Shown: positions 56,401 to 62,366 of the stretch, piece after piece
How positions within the stretch are numbered: position 1 is the first letter of the stretch
How the letters are laid out: every line of letters starts with the position of its first letter
Source: Patagioenas fasciata
Taxonomy: Eukaryota; Chordata; Aves; Columbiformes; Columbidae
Direction of reading: 5' to 3'
Assembly: GCF_037038585.1 (NCBI RefSeq)
Contig: NC_092520.1
Coordinates: forward strand, 188,956,604 to 189,020,603
DNA: 64,000 nucleotides
Program-made: the position numbers and the translations under genes
Notes under the pieces: model-generated
Told to the model about the DNA's origin: nothing
What the model saw: only the letters and a program-made list of their open reading frames with translations
Databases searched by the model: none

Positions 56401-59400
56401 GGCCAGACAACTGCTTACACTCTTTCACCAGCATCAGTACTATATGCTTATTCTTTCCACGTTCTTCTTCAAGACGAGCAGACAGCTTTTTGTGCTCCAG
56501 CTCAAGACTCTGTAACTGAGATTTTTCCATTTCCAACTGTAAGAAAGCATAGAGAAAAATTCTCACTAACAAGACACTTTCAACATAACCCAATATTAAC
56601 CTGACACTGATACTTCAGCTTTTGAGAGTTTGCCTAAAGTGAACCTGTCCAGCCCAGGAAAGTAATTTGTGATACCTAACGCAAGTACCTATAGTATTAT
56701 ACAAGCAAAAGAAAGAAAGAGGCATCTCTGAAGAGCAATACAGAAACTAAGCAAGCCCATCTACTTTCCTTCATCAACAACACAAAGACTCCCGAAAGTG
56801 ATTAAATGCGTGCAATTTCTGAGTGAGGAGCTGCTTGTTCTCCAGAAATTGGACACAAGAGATCACAGAAAGTCCTCTTCTCAGTGGAGTAACGAAACAC
56901 AAGCAAGAGATGAGCTTTGCAAAAAAACTTTGAGATGAGAAATGAAACATGTAGATTTCAGGTCTTCCTCAGACTGAAGATTAGGGTTCAAAATTATACT
57001 AATTTCAGAGTTTAAGATAATACAGTGTCATGAATATATTTATTGTAAACCATAATGTGGGAAACAAGGTGGCCTGGGGGTTGGTAAAAGCTATGGAATA
57101 TCTCCTCTCGCATTCAATACTTAAAGTATTGTCTCAATTGCTAGATGAAAACCCCAAACAGACACACAGGCAAAAAACCAACCAACCAAATGAGGCATAA
57201 CAATACAATAGCTTTTCAGAATAGTATGCTGCAGTATACTATTCCCTGTCCTCTCCAATAGGAGATGAAATTTCTTAGCTCTGGAAGCTTTTTCCACATT
57301 ACTGTAAATGTGTCTACAATTCATTTTTAACTAAACTGCATTCAAACAAAGGCTGATATAAATACAGTTTTTTAATAACCGTTTTGTTACTCTCCAGTGA
57401 TACCATAGAGTTGAAACTCATGCCATCAAGAGATGAGTAGAACAGAGAGTCTGCAGTTTTAACATAAATAAATCCCACCTGCTATAGCTCATTGTCCCCA
57501 GGATAATTTTTTCCCACATAGTAAGCAAAATTCAAATACAAGGAAACATTTAAAAAGGAAGTGAAATGACATAGAGAGAATAAACAATAAATCCCGCATG
57601 AATTTACATTTATAGATGAACATGTGTCTCAGTCTCCCAACATTTCTTATCACATTACCTGACTGTAAATTTGTCTTCTGTTTTCTTTAGAAGAATGGGA
57701 AAAAGAGGTGATGACAATATTGATGTAATGTATATTACAGCAATAGTAAAATTTCTTCCCGAAATCATACCATTATCATAAGAAACAGTGCAATAATAGG
57801 AAGAAATCACTATGCAAAATTATACCTACATTAGAAATGTAATCTTGGCTTCAAACACCTCAAAAACCATTTCGCAGTAGAGAGGCTCCACTGGGGTTTT
57901 AGAGATTCATCCCAGGTAAACCAGTATACTCTGTACAATGCATTTAACAAAACCAAGTCCACCCATTCTTATAAACAGTGTTTATGTTTGAAAAATAAGA
58001 TTCAGCATTATCAGTCATTGCTAAACAAGCAATATCAGCAACACCACCTCTTCAGTAACATTAATGACAGTACAGTTGCAAATTAAATTAACAAGCTATT
58101 ATGAAGACACTATTCTAGAATGGCCCCATTCACAGTTCTTCAGTTGCAGTAAATAATATTTTTTTTTCTCAAGCATTTCTTTTATTTTTTTTTTCAAAGA
58201 ATCTGACAGCATTTGGATGCTTCACAAACATTTCAAGGAATATGGTGCATTCAACAGTAACTGTGTAGCATCCAACAGTTTATTTTTTGTTAAATCATAC
58301 AAAAATGTAATGAGGAATATATACAATTTTTAAAGCCTGAAAAAACAATAAGATTAGAGTAAAAATGTTTTTATCAAGATTTTCTGTTCTTTATTATTCC
58401 TCAATTTTGCTTTCAGATGAGACTGGTTCTATAAATTAACTGTTGTGAAAATACATTACTTTCAAATAATTACAAGCAGATTTTAACATATAACTGGGAT
58501 GAAATGATTCCTGCTCTGGCAGGGGGATTGGACTGGATGATCTTTTGAGATCCCTTCTGATCCGTAACATGCTGTGATTCTGTGGTACCATACTGTTATA
58601 TTACCTTATTTGTAAGCATTGCATATATATGTATATTAGGGATTCTTTATTTCTAAGTCCTCTATTTGATTTCAAATTGACAAGAACAGCATTAATTTCT
58701 CTCTTCACTTTGTCTCTCATGTCTATGTCTTCCCCATTGCTCTTGATTTGGTTGCACCATCTCGAAGAGGAAAAGCCTCTGAATACCTACACTGCATTGT
58801 TTCCATTAGATGACAAGTTTGGAACTAGCTGTAATTATTTATGAGTTTATGAACTAACTATGACACGATTTTTGTGAAGTGTACTATATGCACACACTAA
58901 ATCATATCTGTAATGTAATAATCCGGAAATGTGTCGAAGAAGTATTTGAAAAAGGAAAGAAAAAACAGATACTGAGAAAAATGACAGTATCTCACAAAGA
59001 ACTAACCAGCAATGGCCCTTCAAAGGTGAGAGACAGAGTGCATGGCTCATGAGAAAACATCGAGGGAGCTCGTCTGGCTTAGTCTAGTAAAAAAAAACAA
59101 CTAAGGGATGATCTAATATCAATAAACCATTCCTTTTGAAGGGTCCTTGCAATGATGACAGAGTCAAATTCTTCTTTATAGTGGCAGATGGGGCCTGATA
59201 ACAAAAGGTTAACACCAAAAAAATTGCTCTTTGAGAGGCTCAGTCTTGGAAAAAAGTTCTTCAGAAGGATCATGGTGCAGAAAGGCTGCAGCATTCCTGG
59301 GGGGTTGCAGGACACAGCTAGACAGATTCACAGATGACCAGATGTACTGCTGGTGATAATCTGCTTTAAGCACAAGGTTAGACTAAATCACATCAATGGG

Positions 59401-62366
59401 CCTCGTCCAACCAATGTGCCTGTCTTTCTTTGAGCATGCATGCCAATATTAACTTCTTCGCAAATATCTCACAAATCAAGAATTGCCATTTTGATTATCT
59501 GGTTTTGAGTTCCCAGGAAACTTCAAAACGAATTTTGATAGCAGCTCCAAGAAAAGCATTCAAAGAGATGGAAGAGGATGGAGATTTAACACAAAGCAGA
59601 TGACATCTGGGGATTAGGTGTTTGGTATATGGTAAGCCTATGACTGACAGTCTTATCTGCACCTCTCTCATTTTTCTACATTCTGGCACGTTGTTATGAC
59701 TTGCTTTTTATGATCAAATAAAAATTTTAGTGAAATAATACTTTTACAGTCACTATATTCACAAATAATAAGTTCGCAGGAATAAGAGTTCGGTCTGTGC
59801 CTGTTTGAAGTCCAGCAATACCCAGAGAAAACAAACACAGCTGTTCACAGACTTCATTGTCTGGTGTAGGAGTGAGACTGAGGCAATTCCAAACATGAAG
59901 ATAGAGGCATCACACATTTGGAGAAGGAGGAACCAATCTTGGAGGGAGGACGTACAGCTGGCTCTGTACTTAGGTCATATTTGTCTAGGCTTAACTTGAG
60001 GTTTGTTGTTGTTTGGTTGTTGTTTTTTTTTGTTTGTTGGTGTGGTTTTTTTTTTTTCCTAACATTGGGTCACTCTACTTTGTCAAACATTTCTAGAAAT
60101 CCCTCAAATACCTTCATTACCCTCATGCAAGGAGGGATCTGAGAGTTGTACAACAGAAAAACGTGGAACCTAAGGGAAGGTAAACCACTCAATGAATGGT
60201 TTGTGAATGAACAGAGATGGTTGAGGGATATGTCATCTGTTGCCACAAACCCAAGAAGTTTAAGAGATGCCCTGTCCAAATAGCATTTGTAATTTGCTTT
60301 ACAAGAGAAAAGTGTGAGTTCCGTAGAGAGTCATGCACACAGCTGCTCAACACCATCCAGTTTGTTTTCACATCCTGGGTTATTTAAACTTCCTGTTTGT
60401 TACAAGGAGTAGAAATGGCAGAATCATAATGCCACACTTTCAAAGCAACACACAGTTTTTCAAGTGTAGAACTTTAACATTTGGCTTAAAAGTTACAGAC
60501 TTTAGAGAGGTTTAAGTAGTTCTGAAGGTAAGAATCAAACTGCAAAATAAATTAAGACCAAGCTACTTAAGATTTGAAGAAAAAACCCTTATGTGTTTTT
60601 CTAGGAAACAAAGGACAAGAGGGTCCTTTCCTGTATGTGCAGACTTGCAGATACGGACTTCGGTAATAAATATGGGCCAAAAAAGGACAAAAAATGGAAT
60701 TTACATATCAATACCCTGACTTTGAGATATAGTCTCACTATGTGAGCCCATCTTACATACATGTATCTGTCCATATACTAAAAGCCAGGGACAGATGAAG
60801 AGTTTACGTACACGAAGAGACTTGTGGTCACACACTGAAAAAAGAACCTAATCCAGCTGTCCAGGCAGATGTGTCAGGGTCTCTCCCAATATCATTCTTC
60901 AATCAGAATAATCAAGCTCACTGACTCTTTTGTATGCTGAGATAACCCTTTCCGCAAAATCTCAACTTACTTAAAAAAGGATGTGAAAAAGAAAACTAAC
61001 GTTTAAGAGTCCACAAAAAGAAGTGCTGGGTAAGTACAAGTAACAGTTCACTACATAAGCCATTGCACTGTTTTAAGCTGTACATATTGTACATATGGTC
61101 TAGCATTATTCATTTCTTTTAATACAGCATCTGATTTTCTGAAGTCTTAACAGAGCATGGCTGCTTAAACCAAACGAAGCAACAGAGACAGGATAACAAC
61201 AAAAGGTTTGCTGATTTAATTCAAGCATGTGTTTCCAGAATACTTCCAGTACATTTGTGTGCATATTATTTCCCAAAGGGCAATTACTACCAAAATCAAT
61301 TTCATGTCAATCATCTTAGAATGGTCTGTTTGTTTCTATTTTTTTAAACATCAATATAAAACTGTCACCAAAAAGCTATTTCACAGCTGCTGAAGAAATT
61401 TGATCATACCAGTGAGGATGATCCAATGCCTAGCAAACATTTATTTTCTAATTATTCAAAAATGCCTGGTCTAGATCAGTCTATTATATTACTGTTCTCC
61501 TCTTTCCTTTTGGAAACCCCTTCCCACACATTCATATTTAGCTATGCTTTAGGAATCTATCACTTACATCTTAGTGAAATATGTGCAACCAATCAATCAT
61601 TCAATTTCAAAATGACACTGTTTTATCTTCAATATGAGACTTTTTTTGCAACATAGTTGTTTCAAAATAATTTTCTCTTTACAGCACATGTTCTAAATAG
61701 GCAAACAAGTATTTTTATAGTAATAATTTATTTTTACTGATTTATGAAACAGAGCCACCTAATATAAAATGTAAATTATTTATTCTGTGCTATTTAGGTT
61801 GGAATAAAAATAACAGTAGCACCTCTAGGCTTCAATGCTGTTGGTTTAAAAATATGTTGTGATGATGCTTTCTCAGCTCACACTGAGATATCCACTTAAA
61901 TACTGCATCAACTTGTACCAGTTAAATTTAATTTATTTCATAAGTAGAGCTAAATTCATGGAATGAATGAGGTGTGCACACAAAATATCACCACAAAATC
62001 AGCAACTCACTATACATGACAAGTGATTACATTTTAACACTTGCAAGGATAAACAAGTTAGACAAAACCTCAGATTTAAAAAGTGGTATGAAGGAACAAA
62101 TCAGGAGAAGGAAAAAAGGAAAAAAGTTGGTAGCAAGATACCTTCTTTTGTCTGTTTTCAGCAGCAGCCAACTGAGCTGACATTCTTTCTTGCATTTTCC
62201 TGCAGTGAGCCATAACAGCTTCTAAAATAGACAGGGGGTTCATGCATATTGGCTTCTTTTCTTTGTCACCAGCACCTGCCTCAAAGTCTCTCTGAAGAGC
62301 CAGAAATGGGTCACTCAGATTAAATCTTCCATATCGCTCCTGGATAAAAACCTCTTTGCGCCGAGC
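8194..62366 (-). CDS. CTTNBP2: CTTNBP2, cortactin-binding protein 2 (gene-level entry, exons 3-23)
   Basis: Neuronal scaffold of dendritic spines that binds the SH3 domain of cortactin and, through its coiled coil, STRIPAK subunits (known family roles). The window holds 21 coding exons, listed separately, totalling 4803 nt: 1600 codons plus TAA. All introns are GT-AG and every phase joins, so I see no frameshift or nonsense change. Domain order: N-terminal coiled coil, disordered Ser/Thr/Pro region with the ligand PPPIPPKKP, ankyrin repeats, degenerate P-loop/AAA-like region, Ser-rich basic tail. Exon numbers assume the 23-exon human layout from memory; exons 1-2 (about 63 residues) should lie beyond 64000. 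The paralogue CTTNBP2NL lacks ankyrin repeats, so the ankyrin exons exclude it. The gene converges on CFTR. Confidence 0.97.
8431..11739 (-). other. CTTNBP2: CTTNBP2 intron 22
   Basis: 3.3-kb intron, donor GTAGGT. It contains a sense-oriented CR1 3' fragment at 8934-9268. The remainder (9300-11739) is AT-rich with only short A/T runs and a small TA repeat at 11288-11298; I see no gene in it. Confidence 0.9.
8934..9268 (-). mobile_element. CR1 LINE 3' fragment
   Basis: On the - strand it reads the end of CR1 ORF2 ([12 protein letters not shown] start, then [42 protein letters not shown]) followed by the 3' tail with GATTCTGTGATT at its very end (8936-8947). It is 5'-truncated. The frame is open to the end of ORF2 but only about 70 codons remain, so it has no function. 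Same orientation as CTTNBP2. Confidence 0.93.
11740..11841 (-). CDS. CTTNBP2: CTTNBP2 exon 22
   Basis: 34 codons, phase 0 at both ends; acceptor TTTTCTAG, donor GTAGGT. It encodes [17 protein letters not shown] and then a Ser/Thr/Ala-rich stretch ending TTAQK. Low-complexity tail region, less conserved than its neighbours. Being a multiple of three and phase-symmetric, it could be skipped without a frameshift. Confidence 0.95.
11842..13982 (-). other. CTTNBP2: CTTNBP2 intron 21
   Basis: 2.1-kb intron, donor GTAAAC. It holds the palindromic hAT-like element at 13131-13322. No gene or other repeat is recognised. Confidence 0.9.
13131..13322. mobile_element. Palindromic non-autonomous hAT-like element (foldback MITE)
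   Basis: 192-bp near-perfect inverted repeat: left arm 13131-13220, 10-nt loop 13221-13230, right arm 13231-13322. The arms match at about 90% with one indel; most differences look like CpG decay (for example TCGTGG against TCGCGG). The ends are CAGGGTGTCAAAC and, in reverse complement, CAGGGGTGCCAAAC, typical of hAT-family termini. It is flanked by GTGTAGGT (13123-13130) and GTGTAGAA (13323-13330), an 8-bp duplication matching at 6 of 8 bases, as expected for hAT insertion followed by decay. No transposase frame. I cannot assign a named family without a repeat library. Confidence 0.8.
13983..14115 (-). CDS. CTTNBP2: CTTNBP2 exon 21
   Basis: 133 nt: one base completes the previous codon (K), then 44 codons; acceptor TTTTATACAG, donor GTAAAC. 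It encodes the highly conserved segment [20 protein letters not shown] followed by [13 protein letters not shown]. The acidic serine cluster resembles a casein-kinase target (inference). Confidence 0.96.
14116..15012 (-). other. CTTNBP2: CTTNBP2 intron 20
   Basis: 0.9-kb AT-rich intron, donor GTAAGT. It contains a C13-14 run at 14138-14151 in + orientation; otherwise I see nothing in it. Confidence 0.9.
15013..15073 (-). CDS. CTTNBP2: CTTNBP2 exon 20 (small)
   Basis: 61-nt exon (2 + 19 codons + 2). Acceptor CTTTTGTGCAG, donor GTAAGT. It encodes [19 protein letters not shown], a short basic linker corresponding to the human segment around KNKTISQLNCNR. Too short for standard ORF calling; identified by phase and homology. 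Confidence 0.92.
15074..16701 (-). other. CTTNBP2: CTTNBP2 intron 19
   Basis: 1.6-kb intron, donor GTAAAG. It contains a short CR1 3'-end remnant at about 15989-16046 and a T-rich run at 16232-16254. No gene seen. Confidence 0.9.
15989..16046 (-). mobile_element. CR1 3'-terminal remnant
   Basis: On the - strand it reads GATGGTCCTTGTGGGTCCC then CCAAACTCAGGATATTCTA, the conserved 3' end of an older CR1 subfamily. Only the tail survives. Confidence 0.8.
16702..16887 (-). CDS. CTTNBP2: CTTNBP2 exon 19
   Basis: 186 nt (2 + 61 codons + 1). Acceptor TTTTGTTTCAG, donor GTAAAG. It encodes [20 protein letters not shown], then a basic Lys/Arg/Ser-rich tail ([19 protein letters not shown]). It matches the human segment that follows the PLPR end of exon 18. 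Phase-symmetric (1-1), so skipping would keep the frame. Confidence 0.95.
16888..17118 (-). other. CTTNBP2: CTTNBP2 intron 18
   Basis: 231-bp intron, donor GTAACA. No recognisable element. Confidence 0.93.
17119..17324 (-). CDS. CTTNBP2: CTTNBP2 exon 18
   Basis: 206 nt (1 + 68 codons + 1). Acceptor GCCTACAG, donor GTAACA. It encodes [20 protein letters not shown], then [20 protein letters not shown] and CPLPR. This is the end of the globular C-terminal region that resembles the lid part of NAV-type AAA+ modules (family knowledge). Confidence 0.96.
17676..18206 (+). mobile_element. Solo LTR, ERVL-type endogenous retrovirus, with target duplication
   Basis: 521-bp element at 17681-18201 starting TGTCCTGGTTTTGGCTGGGA and ending GGGGTTAAACCACGACA (TG...CA ends). 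It is flanked on both sides by the 5-bp duplication CCAGT (17676-17680 and 18202-18206). An internal ATTAAA poly(A) signal lies near 18071. The 5-bp duplication and the start sequence fit the ERVL LTRs common in neoavian birds. No internal viral genes are present, so the provirus was removed by LTR-LTR recombination. It is antisense to CTTNBP2. Confidence 0.92.
19870..20060. promoter_or_regulatory. Possible conserved non-coding element
   Basis: Repeat-free stretch with dense homeodomain-type cores: GGTTAATCAGATT, GCTGCTAATTAAATCTG, GCTGCTAATCTAAAAG and TTTGTTTATTAG. This composition is typical of deeply conserved vertebrate enhancers. The call rests on composition only, with no alignment. Confidence 0.3.
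21407..21585 (-). CDS. CTTNBP2: CTTNBP2 exon 17
   Basis: 179 nt (59 codons + 2). Acceptor TTCTGCAG, donor GTAAGG. It encodes [39 protein letters not shown] and [19 protein letters not shown](K). Not visible as a long ORF because stops in the intron bound it closely; identified by homology and phase. Confidence 0.95.
21586..24457 (-). other. CTTNBP2: CTTNBP2 intron 16
   Basis: 2.9-kb intron, donor GTAAGA. AT-rich, with a local imperfect duplication of AAAAAAGTATGTCTA at 23288-23325. No gene or transposon recognised. Confidence 0.9.
24458..24645 (-). CDS. CTTNBP2: CTTNBP2 exon 16
   Basis: 188 nt (2 + 62 codons). Acceptor TTCATTTTTAG, donor GTAAGA. It encodes [20 protein letters not shown], then [20 protein letters not shown] and [13 protein letters not shown]. 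This is the most conserved part of the C-terminal globular region. Confidence 0.97.
24646..24939 (-). other. CTTNBP2: CTTNBP2 intron 15
   Basis: 294-bp AT-rich intron, donor GTATTT. No element seen. Confidence 0.92.
24940..25092 (-). CDS. CTTNBP2: CTTNBP2 exon 15 (Walker-B-like segment)
   Basis: 153 nt (2 + 50 codons + 1). Acceptor TTATATTTCAG, donor GTATTT. It encodes [20 protein letters not shown], then [20 protein letters not shown]. The strand IVILE (25034-25048) sits where a Walker B hhhhDE would be in an AAA+ protein, with E-N in place of D-E. Confidence 0.96.
25093..28366 (-). other. CTTNBP2: CTTNBP2 intron 14
   Basis: 3.3-kb intron, donor GTAAGA. It includes a GC-richer block at 25940-26650 that I cannot assign, an AT-rich TATA-type tract at 27330-27400, and an A/T inverted run (T8A12) at 27980-27999. 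No gene seen. Confidence 0.9.
28367..28466 (-). CDS. CTTNBP2: CTTNBP2 exon 14
   Basis: 100 nt (33 codons + 1). Acceptor TTTCAACACAG, donor GTAAGA. It encodes [20 protein letters not shown] then [13 protein letters not shown]. It continues the degenerate P-loop region. Confidence 0.95.
28467..28549 (-). other. CTTNBP2: CTTNBP2 intron 13 (83 bp)
   Basis: Very short intron, donor GTATTA, acceptor CAACACAG. It is near the lower size limit for vertebrate introns. Confidence 0.95.
28550..28636 (-). CDS. CTTNBP2: CTTNBP2 exon 13 (Walker-A-like segment)
   Basis: 87 nt, 29 codons, phase 0 at both ends. Acceptor TCTCTGTAG, donor GTATTA. It encodes [20 protein letters not shown] then AYQIAACLK. The segment HGPEGSLQ (28586-28609) occupies the position of a P-loop but lacks the GK[S/T] signature. 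Confidence 0.96.
28637..29721 (-). other. CTTNBP2: CTTNBP2 intron 12
   Basis: 1.1-kb AT-rich intron, donor GTGAGT. Nothing recognised. Confidence 0.9.
29722..29801 (-). CDS. CTTNBP2: CTTNBP2 exon 12
   Basis: 80 nt (2 + 26 codons). Acceptor TTTTAAAG, donor GTGAGT. It encodes [20 protein letters not shown] then LQNYLRL, just before the Walker-A-like segment in exon 13. Confidence 0.95.
29802..31425 (-). other. CTTNBP2: CTTNBP2 intron 11
   Basis: 1.6-kb intron, donor GTAACT. Most of it is a decayed CR1 LINE (30118-31293) on the + strand. Confidence 0.92.
30118..31293 (+). mobile_element. CR1 LINE, 5'-truncated and decayed
   Basis: Starts within the reverse-transcriptase region (GGAAAGTCATGGAATGA, then HDWE-like [19 protein letters not shown]) and runs through [17 protein letters not shown] sequence, [22 protein letters not shown] and [20 protein letters not shown] to the 3' tail TCTATGATTCTGTGATT. 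The FADD catalytic box has become FAGD (30598-30609). At least three frameshifts and an internal deletion break the frame, so it is inactive. Antisense to CTTNBP2. Confidence 0.95.
31426..31521 (-). CDS. CTTNBP2: CTTNBP2 exon 11
   Basis: 96 nt (2 + 31 codons + 1), phase-symmetric. Acceptor TTTAACAG, donor GTAACT. It encodes [20 protein letters not shown] then [12 protein letters not shown]. Not resolved as an ORF; identified by phase and homology. Confidence 0.95.
31522..32375 (-). other. CTTNBP2: CTTNBP2 intron 10
   Basis: 0.85-kb intron, donor GTATCA. Nothing recognised. Confidence 0.9.
32376..32651 (-). CDS. CTTNBP2: CTTNBP2 exon 10
   Basis: 276 nt (2 + 91 codons + 1), phase-symmetric. 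Acceptor TTTTTCAACAG, donor GTATCA. It encodes [16 protein letters not shown], then [20 protein letters not shown] and [11 protein letters not shown], ending SVKLG. This is the conserved globular region after the ankyrin repeats. The open frame beyond VKLG is intronic. Confidence 0.97.
32652..35090 (-). other. CTTNBP2: CTTNBP2 intron 9
   Basis: 2.4-kb intron, donor GTAAGT. It contains a GC-richer block at 33540-34130 of unknown origin, with a G12-C-G5 run at 33947-33964. No gene seen. Confidence 0.9.
33947..33964 (+). repeat. Poly-G tract
   Basis: G12, then C, then G5 on the + strand; it appears as a C tract in the CTTNBP2 pre-mRNA. Prone to length variation and to assembly error. Confidence 0.9.
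35091..35208 (-). CDS. CTTNBP2: CTTNBP2 exon 9 (end of ankyrin region)
   Basis: 118 nt (39 codons + 1). Acceptor TTACCTTTGCAG, donor GTAAGT. It encodes [20 protein letters not shown] then [19 protein letters not shown], the last ankyrin repeat and the helix after it. Confidence 0.96.
35209..36918 (-). other. CTTNBP2: CTTNBP2 intron 8
   Basis: 1.7-kb intron, donor GTCAGT. Nothing recognised. Confidence 0.9.
36919..37173 (-). CDS. CTTNBP2: CTTNBP2 exon 8 (ankyrin repeats with linker)
   Basis: 255 nt, 85 codons, phase 0 at both ends. Acceptor TTCATTTTTAG, donor GTCAGT. It encodes [20 protein letters not shown] (ankyrin repeat), a divergent acidic linker ([14 protein letters not shown]) and [23 protein letters not shown] (next repeat). 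The linker differs strongly from mammals as I recall them, while the repeats do not. Confidence 0.97.
37174..38225 (-). other. CTTNBP2: CTTNBP2 intron 7
   Basis: 1.05-kb intron, donor GTAAGT. It contains a tiny CR1 3' remnant at 38001-38042. Confidence 0.9.
38001..38042 (-). mobile_element. CR1 3'-terminal remnant
   Basis: On the - strand it reads GTGGGTCCCTTCCAACTCAGG and ends ATTCTATGAT, the standard 3' end of bird CR1 copies. Confidence 0.75.
38226..38376 (-). CDS. CTTNBP2: CTTNBP2 exon 7 (ankyrin repeats)
   Basis: 151 nt (1 + 50 codons). Acceptor TTTGCTGTAG, donor GTAAGT (the alternative GT two bases earlier would break the frame). It encodes [20 protein letters not shown], then [20 protein letters not shown] and [11 protein letters not shown] clear ankyrin TPLYLA core is present. 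Confidence 0.97.
38377..41770 (-). other. CTTNBP2: CTTNBP2 intron 6
   Basis: 3.4-kb intron, donor GTAAGT. It has an unassigned GC-richer block at 38650-39110 and a TA microsatellite near 39304-39318. No gene seen. Confidence 0.9.
41771..41870 (-). CDS. CTTNBP2: CTTNBP2 exon 6 (ankyrin repeat)
   Basis: 100 nt (2 + 32 codons + 2). Acceptor CAATTTTCAG, donor GTAAGT. It encodes [20 protein letters not shown] then [13 protein letters not shown]. Ankyrin core TPLCSA. Confidence 0.96.
44160..45694 (+). mobile_element. Young CR1 LINE, 5'-truncated
   Basis: 1.5-kb 3' part of a CR1 element. It starts inside the reverse-transcriptase domain at the DGMHPRVL motif, runs to the end of ORF2 and then the short 3' UTR with GGATTGGACTAGATGATC, and ends in an octamer tail, (ATACTGTG)2 ATACTGCG ATAC, at 45667-45694. 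There is no poly(A) tail, as usual for CR1. Antisense to CTTNBP2. The undamaged frame indicates a recent insertion. Confidence 0.96.
44169..45602 (+). CDS. CR1 ORF2 fragment (reverse transcriptase and C-terminal region)
   Basis: 477-codon open frame from the first ATG in the truncated element to TAG. Visible motifs: [20 protein letters not shown] (RT motif region), [31 protein letters not shown] (catalytic Asp), [20 protein letters not shown], the FADD box (KFADDTKL, about residues 212-219), [33 protein letters not shown], and the C-terminal [20 protein letters not shown]. The endonuclease and the N-terminal part of RT are missing, so it cannot retrotranspose by itself. The ATG is merely the first in-frame one and not a native start. 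Confidence 0.95.
   Translation: MHPRVLRELAEVIARPLSIIFAKSWETGEVPEDWRKANVTPVFKKGKKEDPGNYRPVSLTSVPGKVMEQLILGVISRHIRDKRVIRGSQHGFTKGKSCLTNLIAFYENVTRWMDDGRAVDVVYLDFSKAFDTVPHSILTAKLRRCGLDNRVVRWVANWLKERSQRVVVNGAESSWRPVSSGVPQGSVLAPILFNIFINGLDEGIECTIGKFADDTKLGGVADTPEGCAAIQRDLDRLESWAGDNLMEFNKGKCRVLHLGRNNPKFQYRLGHDLLESSVGERDLGVLVDNRMTMSQHRALVARKANGILGCITRGVVSRSREVLLPLYSALVRPHLEYCVQFWAPQFKKDRELLERVQRRATKMIKGVEHLPYEERLRELGLFSLEKRRLRGDLINVYKYIKGECHEDGVRLFSVANNDRTRGNGIKLEHKRFHLNLRKNFFSVRVTEHWNRLPREAVESPSLETFKARLDTFLCDLT
46285..46347 (+). mobile_element. CR1 3'-terminal remnant
   Basis: Reads GTTGGACTCTGTGACCTTAA, then GGGTCTTTTCCAATTTAAATGA with the tail GATTCTGTGATTCT. Tail of a CR1 subfamily distinct from the copy at 44160. 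Confidence 0.85.
48271..48474 (-). CDS. CTTNBP2: CTTNBP2 exon 5 (first ankyrin repeats)
   Basis: 204 nt (2 + 67 codons + 1), phase-symmetric. Acceptor TTTAACTCACAG, donor GTAAGT. It encodes [20 protein letters not shown], then [20 protein letters not shown] and [20 protein letters not shown]. The first ankyrin repeat starts at RPTLLHQAA. Confidence 0.97.
48475..54870 (-). other. CTTNBP2: CTTNBP2 intron 4
   Basis: 6.4-kb intron, donor GTAAAG. Largely AT-rich unique sequence; I recognise no transposon. Its first 40 bases after the donor extend the exon 4 frame to a stop, and a - strand AATAAA lies at 54605-54610 (see findings). Confidence 0.9.
54605..54610 (-). terminator. CTTNBP2: Possible intronic poly(A) signal for a short CTTNBP2 isoform
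   Basis: AATAAA on the - strand about 220 bases past the stop codon of the exon 4 read-through frame (54833-54835). It would allow a short 3' UTR if the exon 4 donor is not used. Confidence 0.3.
54871..56536 (-). CDS. CTTNBP2: CTTNBP2 exon 4 (coiled coil and cortactin-binding region)
   Basis: 1666 nt (555 codons + 1). Acceptor TGCTTTCTTACAG; the ATG further upstream in the open frame is intronic. First about 145 residues: heptad coiled coil ([60 protein letters not shown]), the part of the family that oligomerises and binds striatin-type STRIPAK subunits. It then has a long Ser/Thr/Pro/Asn-rich disordered region with the conserved block [32 protein letters not shown] and, at 55286-55312, PPPIPPKKP, the likely SH3 ligand for cortactin. 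A 12-bp tandem duplication at 56084-56107 gives KNKDKNKD. Donor GTAAAG after VTASG. Confidence 0.97.
58505..58588 (+). mobile_element. CR1 3'-terminal remnant
   Basis: Reads CTCTGGCAGGGGGATTGGACT, then GGATGATCTTTTGAGATCCC and ends GCTGTGATTCTGTGG. It is nearly the same 3' UTR as the CR1 at 45610-45694, so it is a severely truncated copy of the same or a close subfamily. Confidence 0.9.
59190..59430 (+). mobile_element. Possible old CR1-like fragment
   Basis: Contains GCACAAGGTTAGACTAAATCA followed by GGGCCTCGTCCAACC, which resembles the CR1 3' UTR motif (GGTTGGACTAGATGA...CCTTCCAACC), and upstream a decayed [16 protein letters not shown] coding end. Too diverged to be certain. Confidence 0.4.
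60001..60060 (+). repeat. T/G-rich low-complexity tract
   Basis: Run of GTTTGTTGTTG and GGTTTTTTTTTTT type sequence with no coding content. Confidence 0.8.
62142..62366 (-). CDS. CTTNBP2: CTTNBP2 exon 3 (N-terminal coiled-coil domain)
   Basis: 225 nt, 75 codons, phase 0 at both ends. Acceptor TTTTCCTTCGTTAG, donor GTATCT. It encodes [20 protein letters not shown], then [40 protein letters not shown] and [15 protein letters not shown]. It is nearly identical to the mammalian N-terminal domain and is the first CTTNBP2 exon inside the window. It is missed by ORF callers because it has no useful ATG at its start. Confidence 0.97.

Larger units (their letters stand above)
56537..62141 (-). other. 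CTTNBP2: CTTNBP2 intron 3
   Basis: 5.6-kb intron, donor GTATCT. It contains a CR1 tail at 58505-58588, a probable old CR1-like fragment at 59190-59430 and a T/G-rich low-complexity run at 60001-60060. No gene seen. Confidence 0.9.

Noticed and set aside
54872..56593. Upstream ATG (MGYVESVLL...) as the start of a short gene
   Set aside because: These codons lie before the acceptor TTTCTTACAG; the exon begins at LEMEK and joins exon 3 in phase 0.
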